DNA of 64,000 bases from Methylophilaceae bacterium (GCA_013141125.1 JABFRO010000001.1:1612001-1676000); one strand, 5' to 3'. Numbered from the stretch's first letter, positions 7,426 through 18,128 are shown. Translations and numbers: made by a program. Notes: a model not told the origin generated them from the letters alone.

Positions 7426-9003
7426 TTAAGCCAATGGATTCTTGAACACACAACCAATGCGTTTGATGTCTTCCAGTGTCCACAGCTTGCCTTCTTTCTT
7501 CACATGCGGCTGCGCAATCAGTGTCTTGCCATCTGCACGTACGCCATGACCTTCAGCGATGACTTCAGACAATTCACGGCCTGCATATTGCTCAAACATG
7601 TTTTGGCACTCATAACGCTCTGGCTCACTCAACCACATACGCTCACTCCATTGATCAGAGAACGCATGTTTCATGCCATTGTATTCATGAATACGCAGGG
7701 AACCGGCACCTTTGGTCAAGGTTGGGCAGAATGGCACTTGTGATGTACGGTCGATGTAGATTTCATGGCCGTTTTCGATGAACCACAGCAGTGGAATGAA
7801 GCCGCTGGCTGGGTCTTCACAACCACGGGCACGCCATTCGTCATAGATCACGCCGTAGAAATCTTGCCAGCCTGGGTAGTTCGCTTCGAACCATTCTGCA
7901 TCTTCCTTGGTAGGCAGATCCAGACGGAAGAAGCCAGTTGGCCAAACAGCGTAAGCCAACAGGAACAAGTCATGATGTGCCCAGTAAGCGTCACGTTTTG
8001 CATCTTTCAGGCTTTGTGGTGAAGCTACACCGTATTTGCCCAGACGGCCAATCCAGATGCCGCCCCAATCTTCGTATACCCAACGGTTCCAGGTCTTGAC
8101 CCATGGCTCAACCTTGGTTTTGGAACCATATTCAAACGCCATACCCAATACTGGGGTGAAGTACTTTTGTTGTGTCCAGAACGCATTGTTCAAGTCGGTA
8201 TTCAGGTATTTGGCAGCGGCTGGGTCATTGGCGATAGATACCACGGTTTGATAACCGTTGGCCATGTGACGCAGTTCGTCTGTTTCAATGGACAGGAATA
8301 CAGTTGGGGTGATTTCATCACCGTTCATGGATGCCCATTCAGTGACCGCTACGATCAATGGGTTGGTGAAGCAGGCTTCGCCGACCAATTGCAAGCTGAC
8401 TGAACACTCAACGGCATCGCCTGAGATGAAACCATCAGAGAATACGCGTTTCATGCCTTTCCACAGGGGACCCAGGGTACGTACGCGACGTGCATCGGTG
8501 TGGCCAGCAGGGTCATGGAAGTATTTGGCGAAGTAGTAGTTTACATAGGCGCATTGGTGGGTATGACGGATTTCATCCATACATTGACCCAGGTAGCCGT
8601 TCTTTTGCTCAGGAGCAGAAGCACAATCCCACAACATACCGGTTGCAGCAATCGCGTTGTATTCGCCCACTTCCAGGAAGTTGGAGATGACCTTCATGGT
8701 TTCACCCCATTTTGGGTGAACACGGGCACCGGCATCCATACGAGCCAATGCATCTTGCAAGGAGCCGAATTGACGTTCGTCCTTGACGGATTCCATACGG
8801 GCGTATTCTTTGGCGGTCAGCTTGAACTGTTCTTTGGTGTCGTTCGCCATGTGGTACTTGGTGGGGTACTTGGTGCGGTTGTTGGCGAAGTCCCAGTTGA
8901 AGTCTTGCATCCATTTGTGAACTTCTTGTGCGCCTACGCTGATGGGGGCGCGGTTCGCGGCCAGTGCGTCGGTTGCTGCTTTATGTGCTGTACTAAGAGC
9001 CAT
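7426..9003 (-). CDS. mmoX: sMMO hydroxylase alpha subunit MmoX, copy 1 (promoter-proximal)
   Basis: Catalytic alpha subunit of 525 residues with numbering identical to Methylococcus MmoX. Diiron ligands are E114, E144, H147, E209, E243 and H246, with C151 next to the site and gating residue T213 also present. The sequence runs MALSTAHKAATDALAANRAP at the N-terminus and ends FKNPLA. It lies 408 bp upstream of copy 2 in the same direction and is separated from it by hairpins and a second sigma-54 promoter. Ribosome site TAGGAG is 6-7 nt from the ATG. Copy 3, 48 kb away, differs only at residue 129 (Ser here, Thr there). All residues needed for activity are intact, so I expect a functional protein. 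Confidence 0.98.
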   Translation of the reverse strand: MALSTAHKAATDALAANRAPISVGAQEVHKWMQDFNWDFANNRTKYPTKYHMANDTKEQFKLTAKEYARMESVKDERQFGSLQDALARMDAGARVHPKWGETMKVISNFLEVGEYNAIAATGMLWDCASAPEQKNGYLGQCMDEIRHTHQCAYVNYYFAKYFHDPAGHTDARRVRTLGPLWKGMKRVFSDGFISGDAVECSVSLQLVGEACFTNPLIVAVTEWASMNGDEITPTVFLSIETDELRHMANGYQTVVSIANDPAAAKYLNTDLNNAFWTQQKYFTPVLGMAFEYGSKTKVEPWVKTWNRWVYEDWGGIWIGRLGKYGVASPQSLKDAKRDAYWAHHDLFLLAYAVWPTGFFRLDLPTKEDAEWFEANYPGWQDFYGVIYDEWRARGCEDPASGFIPLLWFIENGHEIYIDRTSQVPFCPTLTKGAGSLRIHEYNGMKHAFSDQWSERMWLSEPERYECQNMFEQYAGRELSEVIAEGHGVRADGKTLIAQPHVKKEGKLWTLEDIKRIGCVFKNPLA

Positions 9004-9157
9004 ATCAATCTCCTAACAATTAACAATTTTAAGAATACGAAGCGAACTGGTTACAGTTAGCTATCCAATCAAGCGCCTATCGAAAACTAAATAAACTCCA
9101 GCTAACTACCATATCGCTTCACTACTTGCCCTACAGGTTGTCTTGCGTAGTTACATT

Positions 9158-9173
9158 AGCAATGACCATGCCA
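9158..9173 (-). promoter_or_regulatory. Sigma-54 promoter of mmoX copy 1
   Basis: Minus-strand TGGCAT-N5-TTGCT, same spacing and same ATTAGCAA flank as for the other copies. The predicted start site is about 145 nt upstream of the mmoX1 ATG. No sigma-70 promoter of comparable quality was noticed in this gap. Confidence 0.88.
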
Positions 9174-9273
9174 AGCATTGTAATTATTTATTAATCCTTA
9201 AATTACAGGTAGTTGACTAATTCACTATACTTTAATAGTGGTTATTTTATAAAATAATGATTGTAATAAAATC

Positions 9274-9304
9274 ATACAGTGAGTGTTTATTTTATACAGT
9301 GTAT
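9274..9304. promoter_or_regulatory. Candidate activator sites upstream of mmoX copy 1
   Basis: A full ATACAGTGTAT (9294-9304) and a half-matching ATACAGTGAGT (9274-9284) lie about two helical turns apart, 100-130 bp upstream of the -24 element. Paired sites are typical for sigma-54 activators. Assignment rests on recurrence at the other mmoX copies. Confidence 0.55.
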
Positions 9305-9930
9305 AGACAATACCCATATTTCCATGTATTAAATATGGGTATTTTGAGGGTTTGCTTTGAATAGCAAAGCCATTTATATAAAATGGTTATAAGTGAGTTG
9401 ATTCCTGATGGCACCCCATCATTTCTTGAGAAATCACAAATGGGGTAGAAGAGTGTTATTTTTGCTGCGTAATATCGAATGGCGGAATTGTGACTGGATG
9501 TAAAATGGACTTGTTAGGAAAGTGGGCATTTTAGAATGGTTACTAATGTTACACATACCCATGAAAAACATGATGCGCAGATAACGCAGACGGACACTGA
9601 TATTCAAAAATGGGATGAATAGACTTAGACTGTCATTGGTGCTGCAATGGCGGTGCATGGCTAACTGTGGCACGCTACACATGGAGTACAAAAGCCTGGT
9701 CTTTAATCTGTGTGAATCTGCGCCATCTGCGCATAAATGAAGGTGCGTAACATCAGATAGCAAATGTGCAGAAATTTTCTCAATACTCAACAAGTGGAGG
9801 TAGTGCTGATTAAGTTCGTCACACCGACTAAAGGGCACTTCTATAAATTCAGCGTCCAGAACCGTTAAGTCACTGGATTCCGACCTTCGTCGGAATGACA
9901 AATTTGGACTTAAAGCAGTACTTCCCTAAG
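9305..9930. other. Non-coding gap between mmoX promoter and nadE
   Basis: About 620 bp. The only long frame (minus strand, 9434-9901) opens inside a REP-like palindrome and its product has no recognisable features, so I treat the stretch as non-coding. It also contains a phrase resembling a dispersed repeat (AATCTGTGTGAATCTGCGCC near 9702). It looks like a graveyard of small repeats at the border of the sMMO cluster. Confidence 0.55.
9877..9896. repeat. REP-like palindrome
   Basis: Perfect 8-bp arms ATTCCGAC / GTCGGAAT with a 4-nt loop. A common type of dispersed palindrome; the related degenerate copy at 1361-1380 lies on the other side of the sMMO cluster. Confidence 0.6.
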
Positions 9931-11541
9931 CTAATATGCTCGGGTGTATTTGAATTTGGCAGTAATGGGATAGCGCCTATCTTTGCCAAACCCTCTGCGC
10001 GTGATTCTGACACCCACAGCGGACTGGCTACGTTTATATTCGTTGCGGTTAATCAGGCCGATGACACGGTTGACATCGTGTTCTTGATAGCCCATCGCCA
10101 TGATGTCTTTGTAGCCGAAATCATACTCAACGTAGGCTTCAACAATCGCATCCAGCACTTCATAAGGAGGGAGACTATCTTGGTCAGTTTGATCTGGGCG
10201 TAGCTCAGCCGATGGTGGACGTTCAATAATGCGCTGGGGAATTACCAGCGAGATATTATTTCGATATTGTGCGAGCTTGTATACCAAGGTTTTCGGTACG
10301 TCTTTGAGCACAGAAAAACCACCAGCCATATCGCCATATAAGGTGGCATAGCCTACTGCCATTTCACTCTTGTTACCCGTGGTTAATACAATACTGCCAA
10401 ATTTGTTGGAGAGCGCCATTAAGAGTGTACCGCGTATGCGTGCTTGCAGATTTTCTTCGGTTGCATCAAAAGGCAAGCCTGCAAATTCTGTTGCCAAGGT
10501 GGTGCGAAAGCTTTCAAACAACGGGGTAATGGGGAACTCGCTATATTTCACGCCGACTATTTCTGCCATATCGCGGGCATCGCTTATGCTTATGTCGGCG
10601 GTAAATGCTGAGGGCATCATCACGACATGGACTTTATCTGCACCTAGTGTATCGACAGCAATCGCCAATGTTAGCGCTGAGTCTATACCGCCCGAAAGCC
10701 CGATCACGACACCGGGGAATGCGTTTTTAGCGATGTAATCACGCAAGCCCAGACAGAGTGCCTGATAGACAGAATCATCAAGATCAAGACTAGCACTGAT
10801 TTCAGCTGCTATTGGCTTGGTATCAGCCAGCTCAACTATCGTTAAAGCCTCCTTGAAAAAAGGCAATTGCTGCGTCAATTCACCCTGATTGCTCAAGACG
10901 AAGGAGCCTCCATCAAAAACCAGCTCATCCTGACCGCCAACCATATTGGCATAAATCACAGGCAAACCCGTTTCCAAAGCACGTTGACGCATCACCGCAT
11001 GACGCTCCGGCTGCTTATCCAGATGAAAAGGCGAGGCGTTTAGCGCCAGCAACACTTGTGCGCCGGCTAATCTGGCTTGCATAGCGGGGAAGGCCTCCCA
11101 GACATCGGCACAGATCAGCACGCCAAATTGCACGCCTTGACACTCGAATACCAGCGGTTTTTTACCGGCAGTAAAGTAGCGCAACTCATCAAATACACTG
11201 TGATTGGGCAGCTCCTGCTTGTGATAAGTTGCCACAACACGGCCGTCTTGCAGCACGGAGGCGGCGTTATAACAAGCGCCCAGACGTTTGCTTGGATGCC
11301 CAACCAGGACGGTTATGCCTTGTGTAGCCTTTGCCAACGCAAGCAAGGCCGTTTCACAGGCATGATTAAAGTCATCGCGCAATAGTAAATCTTCAGGCGG
11401 GTAGCCGCTCAAGCTTAATTCCGGCGTGAGCATCAAACTGGCACCAGCAAGTTTGGCACGTTGCGCAAACTCGGCGAGCTTGGCGCTATTGCCGCCTAGA
11501 TCGCCAACGGTAACATTGATTTGAGCAATGGCGATTTTCAT
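9931..11541 (-). CDS. nadE: Glutamine-dependent NAD+ synthetase
   Basis: Last step of NAD biosynthesis: amidates nicotinic acid adenine dinucleotide using ammonia from glutamine. Two domains are visible. An N-terminal nitrilase-type amidase spans about residues 1-250 (LTPELSLSGYPPEDLL with the catalytic Glu, VLICADVWE with the catalytic Cys). A C-terminal synthetase has the ATP-binding loop VIGLSGGIDSAL. Length of about 536 residues fits the bacterial two-domain type. I start at MKIAIAQINV (11541), the usual start; an upstream ATG at 11574 would overlap the neighbouring ankyrin gene further. Confidence 0.95.
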   Translation of the reverse strand: MKIAIAQINVTVGDLGGNSAKLAEFAQRAKLAGASLMLTPELSLSGYPPEDLLLRDDFNHACETALLALAKATQGITVLVGHPSKRLGACYNAASVLQDGRVVATYHKQELPNHSVFDELRYFTAGKKPLVFECQGVQFGVLICADVWEAFPAMQARLAGAQVLLALNASPFHLDKQPERHAVMRQRALETGLPVIYANMVGGQDELVFDGGSFVLSNQGELTQQLPFFKEALTIVELADTKPIAAEISASLDLDDSVYQALCLGLRDYIAKNAFPGVVIGLSGGIDSALTLAIAVDTLGADKVHVVMMPSAFTADISISDARDMAEIVGVKYSEFPITPLFESFRTTLATEFAGLPFDATEENLQARIRGTLLMALSNKFGSIVLTTGNKSEMAVGYATLYGDMAGGFSVLKDVPKTLVYKLAQYRNNISLVIPQRIIERPPSAELRPDQTDQDSLPPYEVLDAIVEAYVEYDFGYKDIMAMGYQEHDVNRVIGLINRNEYKRSQSAVGVRITRRGFGKDRRYPITAKFKYTRAY

Positions 11542-11554
11542 TTTAGCACCCACA

Positions 11555-12536
11555 TTAATAACTACCGCCTGCATCCTTAATTAGCTGAACAATGGCAGGA
11601 TTCTTTTTTTTCAGGGCATAAACCAATGCGGTTAATCCGTATTGATCCCTAGCCTTAACCTTGGCACCATTTTCCAACAATAACTTTACCATTTCCACTG
11701 AACCATTATCCACGGCAAAGTGCATGACAGGCGTGCCTTCAGAGTCAATCAGATTAACATCCGCGCCTTTGGCAATGAGCAAGCTGGCTGTGTTCAATTG
11801 AGATTTTTTTACCGCCCAGGTTAATGCAGACCATTTCGAAAGGTCTTTATCATTGACGTTGGCACCTTTATCGACGATCAGCGCTGTAATTTCTGCTTGA
11901 CCGCCACGTGCAGCATACATCAAGGCGGTTTGCCCAAAACGATCTTTTGCAGCCGTGTCAGCCCCATGATCGAGCAGAGTTTTGATGGTTGCCAAACTAC
12001 CACTGACTGACAGCCGCATGCATGAGTATGCTTTTGCCATCATCACTTTTAGCACTGGCATTCATACCATAGGTGAGTAGCAGATCAACCACTTCGGTAT
12101 TTCCTGAAGTTGCCGCGAGGCCCAAAGCGCTCCAGCCGGATTCATCACGTATTTTTGCATCGGCTCCTTTATCCAGGAGCACCTTTGCCGTTACGAAAAA
12201 GTTTTTCTTGGCGGCCAACATCAAGGCCGTCCAGCCACCGTTATCCGCCGCGTTGATGTCTGCGCCCTTTTCCAGCAACAAGCGCACTATCTCAGCTTTG
12301 TCCTTACGCGCGGCATACATCAGCGCGGTGACACCTTCACCATCACGTATATTGGGATTAACGCCACTTTCCAGCATGGCGCGCACGGTTGCAAGATCAC
12401 CTTTGGCAGATGCGGTTAACAGGAATGGGACATCTTCTGCGGCCTGGGCAGTAGAAATCCAGTCCGGCACAGCTGTTTGTGCTCCAGCCAAAGCCAAAAA
12501 TGCACTTAATAATAAAGCGTGAGGATTGAATCGCAT
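11555..12536 (-). pseudogene. Ankyrin-repeat periplasmic protein gene, interrupted by a frameshift
   Basis: The first frame (12536 down to 11997) has a signal peptide (MRFNPHALLLSAFLALAGAQ) and ankyrin repeats such as GVTALMYAARKDKAEIVRLL. It ends abnormally in HAAVSQW and a stop. A second frame, from about 12003 down to 11555, continues the ankyrin pattern perfectly (SGSLATIKTLLDHGADTAAK onward) to YALKKKNPAIVQLI. The junction contains a tandem ACTGACTGAC near 12002-12011; removing one 4-bp unit restores a single protein of about 325 residues. So this is either a recent mutation, a switchable slip site or a sequencing error. Exported ankyrin proteins bind other proteins; the partner is unknown. 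Confidence 0.85.
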
Positions 12537-12604
12537 TTTGAAGCTTCCTGTAAGACCGCTATTTTTATGGTTAAGTCAGATTCCAGCTGTGTGCCACAAG
12601 CCGC

Positions 12605-13489
12605 TTAACGATGATTGACAGCTTGAATGGCAGCCAAAACCGCCGCACCCAAGCCCGCAGGAGAACTGGCGACCACCACACCGGCGTTTTCCAAAGCGCG
12701 AATTTTGTCTTCCGCACGGCCGCTGCCGCCGGAAATAATGGCTCCGGCGTGTCCCATACGTTTGCCTTTAGGCGCGGTTTGTCCGGCAATATAAGCCGCG
12801 ACCGGCTTACTAACATGGCTACGGATATACTCTGCCGCTGCTTCTTCATCGCCACCACCAATCTCACCTACCATAATGATGGCTTCAGTCTCGACATCGG
12901 CTTCAAACAGTTGCAAACATTCAATAAAGTTAAGGCCTTTGATGGGGTCACCACCTATGCCTACACAAGTAGATTGCCCCAAGCCCAAAGCCGTAGTCTG
13001 ATGCACAGCTTCATAAGTCAGAGTGCCGGAACGCGAAACAATGCCCACTTTACCGCGCAGATGAATGCTGCCTGGCATGATGCCAATTTTGCATTCATCG
13101 GGCGTGATGACACCCGGACAGTTGGGTCCGATCAACGCCACGCCATTGGCTTTCAATGCGGCTTTGACATTTAACATATCCAATACCGGAATACCTTCGG
13201 TAATGCAGATAATCAAGGCCACACCCGCATCACAGGCTTCCAGTATCGAATCGGCGGCAAACGGCGGCGGCACATAAATCACCGAAGCATTGGCACCGGT
13301 TTCACGCACGGCCTGGCGCATGGTATTGAATACCGGCAAGCCCAAATGACTTTGACCGCCTTTGCCCGGGGTAACGCCGCCTACCATATGGGTGCCGTAG
13401 GCCAGTGCCTGTTCAGAATGAAATGTACCCTGCTTGCCGGTAAAACCCTGGCACAGCACTTTGGTGTTTTTATTAACTAATATGCTCAT
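12605..13489 (-). CDS. sucD: Succinyl-CoA synthetase alpha subunit
   Basis: Alpha subunit of the TCA-cycle enzyme that interconverts succinyl-CoA and succinate with nucleotide triphosphate formation. At 294 residues it has the CoA-binding Rossmann start ([17 protein letters not shown]) and the phosphohistidine loop [14 protein letters not shown]. It starts one base after the sucC stop, so both subunits are made from one transcript. With sdhB elsewhere in the window it points to at least a partial TCA cycle. Confidence 0.97.
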   Translation of the reverse strand: MSILVNKNTKVLCQGFTGKQGTFHSEQALAYGTHMVGGVTPGKGGQSHLGLPVFNTMRQAVRETGANASVIYVPPPFAADSILEACDAGVALIICITEGIPVLDMLNVKAALKANGVALIGPNCPGVITPDECKIGIMPGSIHLRGKVGIVSRSGTLTYEAVHQTTALGLGQSTCVGIGGDPIKGLNFIECLQLFEADVETEAIIMVGEIGGGDEEAAAEYIRSHVSKPVAAYIAGQTAPKGKRMGHAGAIISGGSGRAEDKIRALENAGVVVASSPAGLGAAVLAAIQAVNHR

Positions 13490-13490
13490 A

Positions 13491-14654
13491 TCAAACCTTT
13501 GCTGCGGCTACAGCCTGTTTGGCCGCATCTGTCAAATCCGCTGCCGAAATAATCGAAAGCCCGCTCTCACTTAACATTTTCCTACCTAACTCAACATTTG
13601 TGCCTTCCAAACGGACGACCACGGGAATCTGGATACCAACTTCCTTGACGGCAGTAATAATGCCTTCCGCAATAATATCGCAGCGCATGATGCCACCAAA
13701 GATATTGACCAGAATGGCTTTTACCTGATGATCGGCGAGTATGATTTTGAACGCCTTGGCCACGGTTTCAGCCGTTGCGCCGCCGCCCACATCCAGAAAA
13801 TTGGCCGGTGCACCGCCGTGCAGCTTGATTAAATCCATGGTGGCCATCGCCAGACCAGCGCCATTGACCATACAGCCGATGTTGCCGTTAAGCGCAATGT
13901 AATTCAGTCCGGCATGATGCGCTTCCGCCTCCTTGGCATCATCCTGCGTCCAATCACGCTGCGCAGCCAGGTTTTTTTGGCGATACAGTGCGTTATCATC
14001 CACACTTATCTTGCAATCCAGCGCCACCAATGCGCGCTCAGTCGTGATGATTAATGGATTAATCTCCAACATGGCCAAATCGTTTTCTTTGAACAAACGA
14101 TAAAGCCCTTTGGCCAGTTTGGTAAATATGCCTATTTGCGTATCCACCAATCCCAAAGCAAAGGCCAGATTGCGCGCCTGAAAATCGACCAGGCCATTCA
14201 ATGGGTCACACACTTCCTGCAATATTTTCTGCGGACTGGTTTGCGCCACTTCTTCAATATCCATACCGCCCTCGGAAGAAGCCACCAGCACAATGCGCTC
14301 CAGGCTGCGATCTATGGTCAGGGACAAATACAGCTCGCGCGCAATGGGCAAAGTCTCTTCAATCAAAACCTGATTAACGGGCTGGCCATCCGGTGCATTT
14401 TGATAGGTCACCAGAGTTTTGCCCAATAAAGCCTCAGCCGTGGCAAAGGCCTCCTGCGCAGAATTGACCACTTTAACACCGCCTGCCTTGCCGCGCCCAC
14501 CGGCATGGACTTGCGCTTTGACTACCCAGGCGTTGCCGCCGATTAAACTGATCGCCTCTTGCGCCGCAGCCGCTGTTGCCACCATCTGACCTTTGGGCAC
14601 GGCGATACCGTACTGTGCGAGTAATTGTTTGGCCTGAAACTCATGCAAATTCAT
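13491..14654 (-). CDS. sucC: Succinyl-CoA synthetase beta subunit
   Basis: Beta subunit with the N-terminal ATP-grasp fold ([34 protein letters not shown]) and the C-terminal ligase domain ([18 protein letters not shown], then [11 protein letters not shown]). At 387 residues it is full length. It is first in the sucC-sucD operon and divergent from serB, so the 125-bp gap between them should hold both promoters. Confidence 0.97.
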   Translation of the reverse strand: MNLHEFQAKQLLAQYGIAVPKGQMVATAAAAQEAISLIGGNAWVVKAQVHAGGRGKAGGVKVVNSAQEAFATAEALLGKTLVTYQNAPDGQPVNQVLIEETLPIARELYLSLTIDRSLERIVLVASSEGGMDIEEVAQTSPQKILQEVCDPLNGLVDFQARNLAFALGLVDTQIGIFTKLAKGLYRLFKENDLAMLEINPLIITTERALVALDCKISVDDNALYRQKNLAAQRDWTQDDAKEAEAHHAGLNYIALNGNIGCMVNGAGLAMATMDLIKLHGGAPANFLDVGGGATAETVAKAFKIILADHQVKAILVNIFGGIMRCDIIAEGIITAVKEVGIQIPVVVRLEGTNVELGRKMLSESGLSIISAADLTDAAKQAVAAAKV

Positions 14655-14779
14655 GATTTTTAATCGTCAAATTCTAAAACCGGTATTTTGGCGGAAAACG
14701 AGCTTATAAGCTACTAAGAGCCCGTTAATAAATCACCATGTATAATCAGCCAACTTAATTTTCTTTTTTAAAATTCGCC

Positions 14780-15619
14780 ATGCGACTTGTCGTTCAAAGC
14801 CCTGCCCTGCATTCCATCCATTTATTAAGCCTGAGCCAGCTATGTTATGGCGGCACTTTTATTCCAATCGCTCGGGATGCCTATTATTTACCTGTCAATC
14901 AAAAGCCATTGGTTGAAGTAGGTAACTATTGTGCGCAACATGCTATTGATTACGCTTTTGTGCCAGACGAGCAAATGTTGACCAATTTTGGTTTGGTGGT
15001 CATGGATATGGATTCAACGCTGATCAGTATTGAGTGCATTGATGAAATTGCGGATATGTGTAATTTGAAACCGCAAGTGGCGGCGATTACCGAAAGCGCT
15101 ATGCGTGGTGAAATCGAATTTGCTGAAAGTTTACGCCAGCGTGTGGCATTGCTGGCCGGGTTGGATGAATCGGCATTGCAGCGTGTGATTGACGAACGTT
15201 TACAACTCAACCCCGGTGCGCAGCAATGGATAGACGCTTGCAAGCAACACGGCATTACCACCATGCTGGTATCCGGCGGCTTTGATTTTTTTGCAGAGCG
15301 TGTGCAAGCGATGACCGGGCTGGATTATGTGCAAGCCAATTCGCTGGAAATCATAGACGGCAAACTTACCGGCCGCGTACTGGGTCATATCGTTGATGCG
15401 CAAGCCAAAGCTGATTATTTAATACAGCTGCGCGAAAAACTGGGCTTAAAAAAAGAACAGGTGATTGCCATAGGTGACGGTGCCAATGATCTTAAAATGA
15501 TGGCCGCTGCCGGTGTGGGGATTGCCTACCACGCCAAGCCCATTGTGCAGCAGCAAGCCACTTATGCATTGAATTATTGCGGCTTGGATGGTGTCATTAA
15601 TTTATTCACCACGATTTAG
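14780..15619 (+). CDS. serB: Phosphoserine phosphatase
   Basis: Final step of serine biosynthesis, dephosphorylating phosphoserine. HAD-family motifs are all present: DMDST at 76-80 with the nucleophile D76, the SGGFDFF motif, and GDGANDLKM near residues 233-241. The N-terminal 70 residues are a shorter, diverged regulatory region. In serine-cycle methylotrophs serine metabolism is central, but this is the ordinary biosynthetic gene. Divergent from sucC; followed after 34 bp by the cyclophilin gene. Confidence 0.95.
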   Translation: MRLVVQSPALHSIHLLSLSQLCYGGTFIPIARDAYYLPVNQKPLVEVGNYCAQHAIDYAFVPDEQMLTNFGLVVMDMDSTLISIECIDEIADMCNLKPQVAAITESAMRGEIEFAESLRQRVALLAGLDESALQRVIDERLQLNPGAQQWIDACKQHGITTMLVSGGFDFFAERVQAMTGLDYVQANSLEIIDGKLTGRVLGHIVDAQAKADYLIQLREKLGLKKEQVIAIGDGANDLKMMAAAGVGIAYHAKPIVQQQATYALNYCGLDGVINLFTTI

Positions 15620-15653
15620 TAATCCATCTTTAAATAACTACAGGAAAATAAAA

Positions 15654-16208
15654 ATGTTGCTTAAACGCGCACTGCAAACCACTTTGCTGCTAGCTGCATT
15701 CAGCTCACTGAGTGTACAAGCACAACCCACCGTCGAAATCAAAACCAGCCAGGGTTCGATTATTGTTGAGCTGAATGCTGAAAAAGCGCCCAATACCGTG
15801 GCCAATTTTCTGCAATATGCCAAAGACAAACACTACACGGGCACCATTTTCCATCGCGTCATTTCCGGCTTCATGATTCAAGGCGGCGGTATGGATAAAA
15901 ATCTGATCGAAAAAACCACGCGCGCGCCCATAAAAAATGAAGCTGACAATGGCTTAACCAACAGCCTGGGCACCGTTGCCATGGCACGCACCAGCGATCC
16001 GCACTCGGCCACCGCACAATTTTTCATCAATGTCGCCAATAACAGCTTTTTAAATCACACCGACAAATCCGAGCGCGGCTGGGGTTACACCGTGTTTGGC
16101 AAAGTGGTTAAAGGCCTGGATGTCGTGCAAAAAATCTCAAAACTACCTACGGATGGTGGCGATGTGCCGCTACAAACCGTCGTCATCGAATCAGTCACCC
16201 CACTATAA
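15654..16208 (+). CDS. ppiA: Periplasmic peptidyl-prolyl cis-trans isomerase, cyclophilin type
   Basis: Cyclophilin that speeds proline isomerisation during protein folding. The start [20 protein letters not shown] gives a clear Sec signal peptide ending near VQAQ, so the mature protein is periplasmic. The catalytic core includes [33 protein letters not shown] and [11 protein letters not shown]. An ACAGGA ribosome site lies about 9 nt upstream of this ATG; an in-frame upstream start at 15588 would overlap serB and mask the signal peptide. Product about 184 residues. A strong terminator follows. Confidence 0.93.
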   Translation: MLLKRALQTTLLLAAFSSLSVQAQPTVEIKTSQGSIIVELNAEKAPNTVANFLQYAKDKHYTGTIFHRVISGFMIQGGGMDKNLIEKTTRAPIKNEADNGLTNSLGTVAMARTSDPHSATAQFFINVANNSFLNHTDKSERGWGYTVFGKVVKGLDVVQKISKLPTDGGDVPLQTVVIESVTPL

Positions 16209-16230
16209 ATTGGCAGCTTACGCGCGCAAA

Positions 16231-16262
16231 AAAAGGCTGCTTATGGCAGCCTTTTTCTTTTT
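16231..16262. terminator. Bidirectional intrinsic terminator
   Basis: AAAAGGCTGC-TTAT-GGCAGCCTTTTTC: an 8-bp GC-rich stem with A-run on one side and T-run on the other. It serves the convergent pair ppiA (plus) and the YqhA-family gene (minus). Confidence 0.9.
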
Positions 16263-16279
16263 AACCGCACCTATCGCAA

Positions 16280-16825
16280 TTAATGGGCAGCCTCTTTTTT
16301 CTCTGCCACATGCACTGGCGTCATCAATTTATCAATATAGGCAATGGAAACCGCTGATATAACAAAAGCCATGTGGATGACGGTTTGCCAGAGCATGGTT
16401 TTCTCGTCCAGATTTGGAGCGTTGATAAAGGTTTTCAATAAATGGATGGAAGAAATGCCAATAATCGCCGTCGCCAGTTTAATTTTCAGCAAATTGGCAT
16501 TTACATGCGACAGCCAATCCGGTTCATCAGGATGCCCTTCCAGATCCAGCCGCGAAACAAACGTCTCGTAGCCTCCAATGATGACCATAATCAACAGGTT
16601 GGAAATCATCACCACATCAATCAAGCCGAGTACAATCAGCATGATGTCAGCTTCGCCCAAATGCGGAACCTTTTCCACCAGATGCGTAAGCTCCACCATA
16701 AAATGAAATACATAGACGCATTGGGCAACAATCAGACCAAGATATAGTGGAAGCTGTAACCAGCGACTTCCAAACAGAATATTGGTCATCGGCTTGTAAC
16801 GTAGCGGGATTTTTTTATCTTGCAT
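16280..16825 (-). CDS. YqhA-type inner-membrane protein (TIGR00645/UPF0114 family)
   Basis: About 181 residues with four hydrophobic segments (around LQLPLYLGLIVAQCVYVFHF, IMLIVLGLIDVVMISNLLIM, LATAIIGISSIHLL and MAFVISAVSIAYID). The central stretch GGYETFVSRLDLEGHPDEPD is diagnostic for this family. Its function is not established. Start chosen at MQDKKIPLRYKPM because AAGGA lies 7 nt upstream; the frame also extends to 16918 without support. Single gene, convergent with ppiA. Confidence 0.88.
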   Translation of the reverse strand: MQDKKIPLRYKPMTNILFGSRWLQLPLYLGLIVAQCVYVFHFMVELTHLVEKVPHLGEADIMLIVLGLIDVVMISNLLIMVIIGGYETFVSRLDLEGHPDEPDWLSHVNANLLKIKLATAIIGISSIHLLKTFINAPNLDEKTMLWQTVIHMAFVISAVSIAYIDKLMTPVHVAEKKEAAH

Positions 16826-16994
16826 GGGAATTTCCTTAAGGTTTTCGCGTTCAATTATAATCGAATTCAGCTTGGGATAAGCCCGGATAATCCATTTGAC
16901 CATCCTCCCAGCCTGCACGAGTGCAAGTGACTATTTTTCCGTCGCACCACAATGGACAATCTGCGTTAAACTTTGTTTCACTTCGTAACAGAGA

Positions 16995-18026
16995 ATGCTT
17001 CCCATGATACCTGTGAACTCACCCGCCAAAATCAACGCATCACGCATTGCCTCTTATATTCTGGCGTTTATCGCCTTGTTGTTAGTGCTTAAAAACGGGC
17101 TGCTAGTGGCTTTGTATTCCGGGCTACTGGTTTACAGCCTGGTGCACTTGGTCGCCCCCAGAATTGAACAAATGTTCAATAGCCGCAAGGGTCGATTAGT
17201 GGCGGTGGTATTGCTATCAGCGTTGATTATTAGCAGCTTAACCCTAGCGATTTGGACAGCTTTTACATTCTTTAGCAGTGATTCAGGCAATATTCACTTG
17301 TTGTTGAAAAGAATGGCCGACATTATCGAAGCCTCCCGCAGCCAGCTGCCTGCCTGGATGCGCGACAATCTGCCATCCGGGGTAGACGCATTACGTGACA
17401 TGCTGACCAATTGGCTGCGCGCACATGCCGGTGAAGCAAAAATAATCAGTCAGGAAGCCGGCCATGTGTTAGTGCATTTATTACTGGGCATGATAATTGG
17501 CAGCATGGTAGCTCTGCAAGATTTCAGCCGCCACACCATGCACGGCGCTTTAGCCGCTGCCCTGCAAGCCCGCATCAGCAATCTGGCAAAAATGTTCAAG
17601 AAAATTGTATTTGCCCAAGTACGCATTTCTCTCATCAACACCTTACTTACCGGCATTTATTTATGGGTACTGCTGCCTGCTGCTGGCATTCATTTGCCGC
17701 TGATAAAAACCATGATCGCAATTACCTTCCTGGTCGGCTTGATTCCCGTGTTAGGCAATATCATGTCCAACACTGTCATCGTCATTGTCGCCTTATCCCA
17801 CTCGCTGGAAACTGCCGCCTTTTCGCTGCTGTTCATGGTCGTCATTCACAAACTGGAATATTTTCTGAACGCAAAAATCATAGGCTCTGAAATCAAGGCA
17901 CACGCATGGGAATTATTGAGCGCAATTTTAGTGATGGAAACCCTGTTCGGCTTGCCCGGCCTAGTAGCGGCACCGGTGTTTTATGCTTATTTGAAGAAGG
18001 AATTGCGGGATAAGGGATTGGTTTGA
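16995..18026 (+). CDS. AI-2E family transporter (YdiK/PerM-like permease)
   Basis: 343-residue polytopic membrane protein with the family layout: two hydrophobic hairpins at the N-terminus (ASYILAFIALLLVLKNGLLV), a soluble segment around residues 100-150, then a C-terminal bundle of helices (GIYLWVLLPAAGIHLPLIKT, PVLGNIMSNTVIVIVALS). The terminal AHAWELLSAILVMETLFGLPG stretch is typical. Members export quorum signals or act in ion homeostasis; the substrate cannot be told from sequence. Start could also be the ATG nine bases later. Confidence 0.85.
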   Translation: MLPMIPVNSPAKINASRIASYILAFIALLLVLKNGLLVALYSGLLVYSLVHLVAPRIEQMFNSRKGRLVAVVLLSALIISSLTLAIWTAFTFFSSDSGNIHLLLKRMADIIEASRSQLPAWMRDNLPSGVDALRDMLTNWLRAHAGEAKIISQEAGHVLVHLLLGMIIGSMVALQDFSRHTMHGALAAALQARISNLAKMFKKIVFAQVRISLINTLLTGIYLWVLLPAAGIHLPLIKTMIAITFLVGLIPVLGNIMSNTVIVIVALSHSLETAAFSLLFMVVIHKLEYFLNAKIIGSEIKAHAWELLSAILVMETLFGLPGLVAAPVFYAYLKKELRDKGLV

Positions 18027-18128
18027 GTTCAGAAAGAACCATTTGACAAGCGAGCCGACAGGAATTCTGAAAATGTCGGCTCGGTCAGTGGCTGTTGATA
18101 AGATTAGGAATTCAGCCAAACAAACAGA

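Noticed and set aside
8500-9060. Long plus-strand frames antisense to all three mmoX genes
   Set aside because: They recur only because mmoX is duplicated; codon bias and known protein identity lie on the minus strand.
9434-9901. 155-codon minus-strand frame upstream of nadE
   Set aside because: It opens inside a REP-like palindrome, has low-complexity sequence typical of translated repeats, and no ribosome site.
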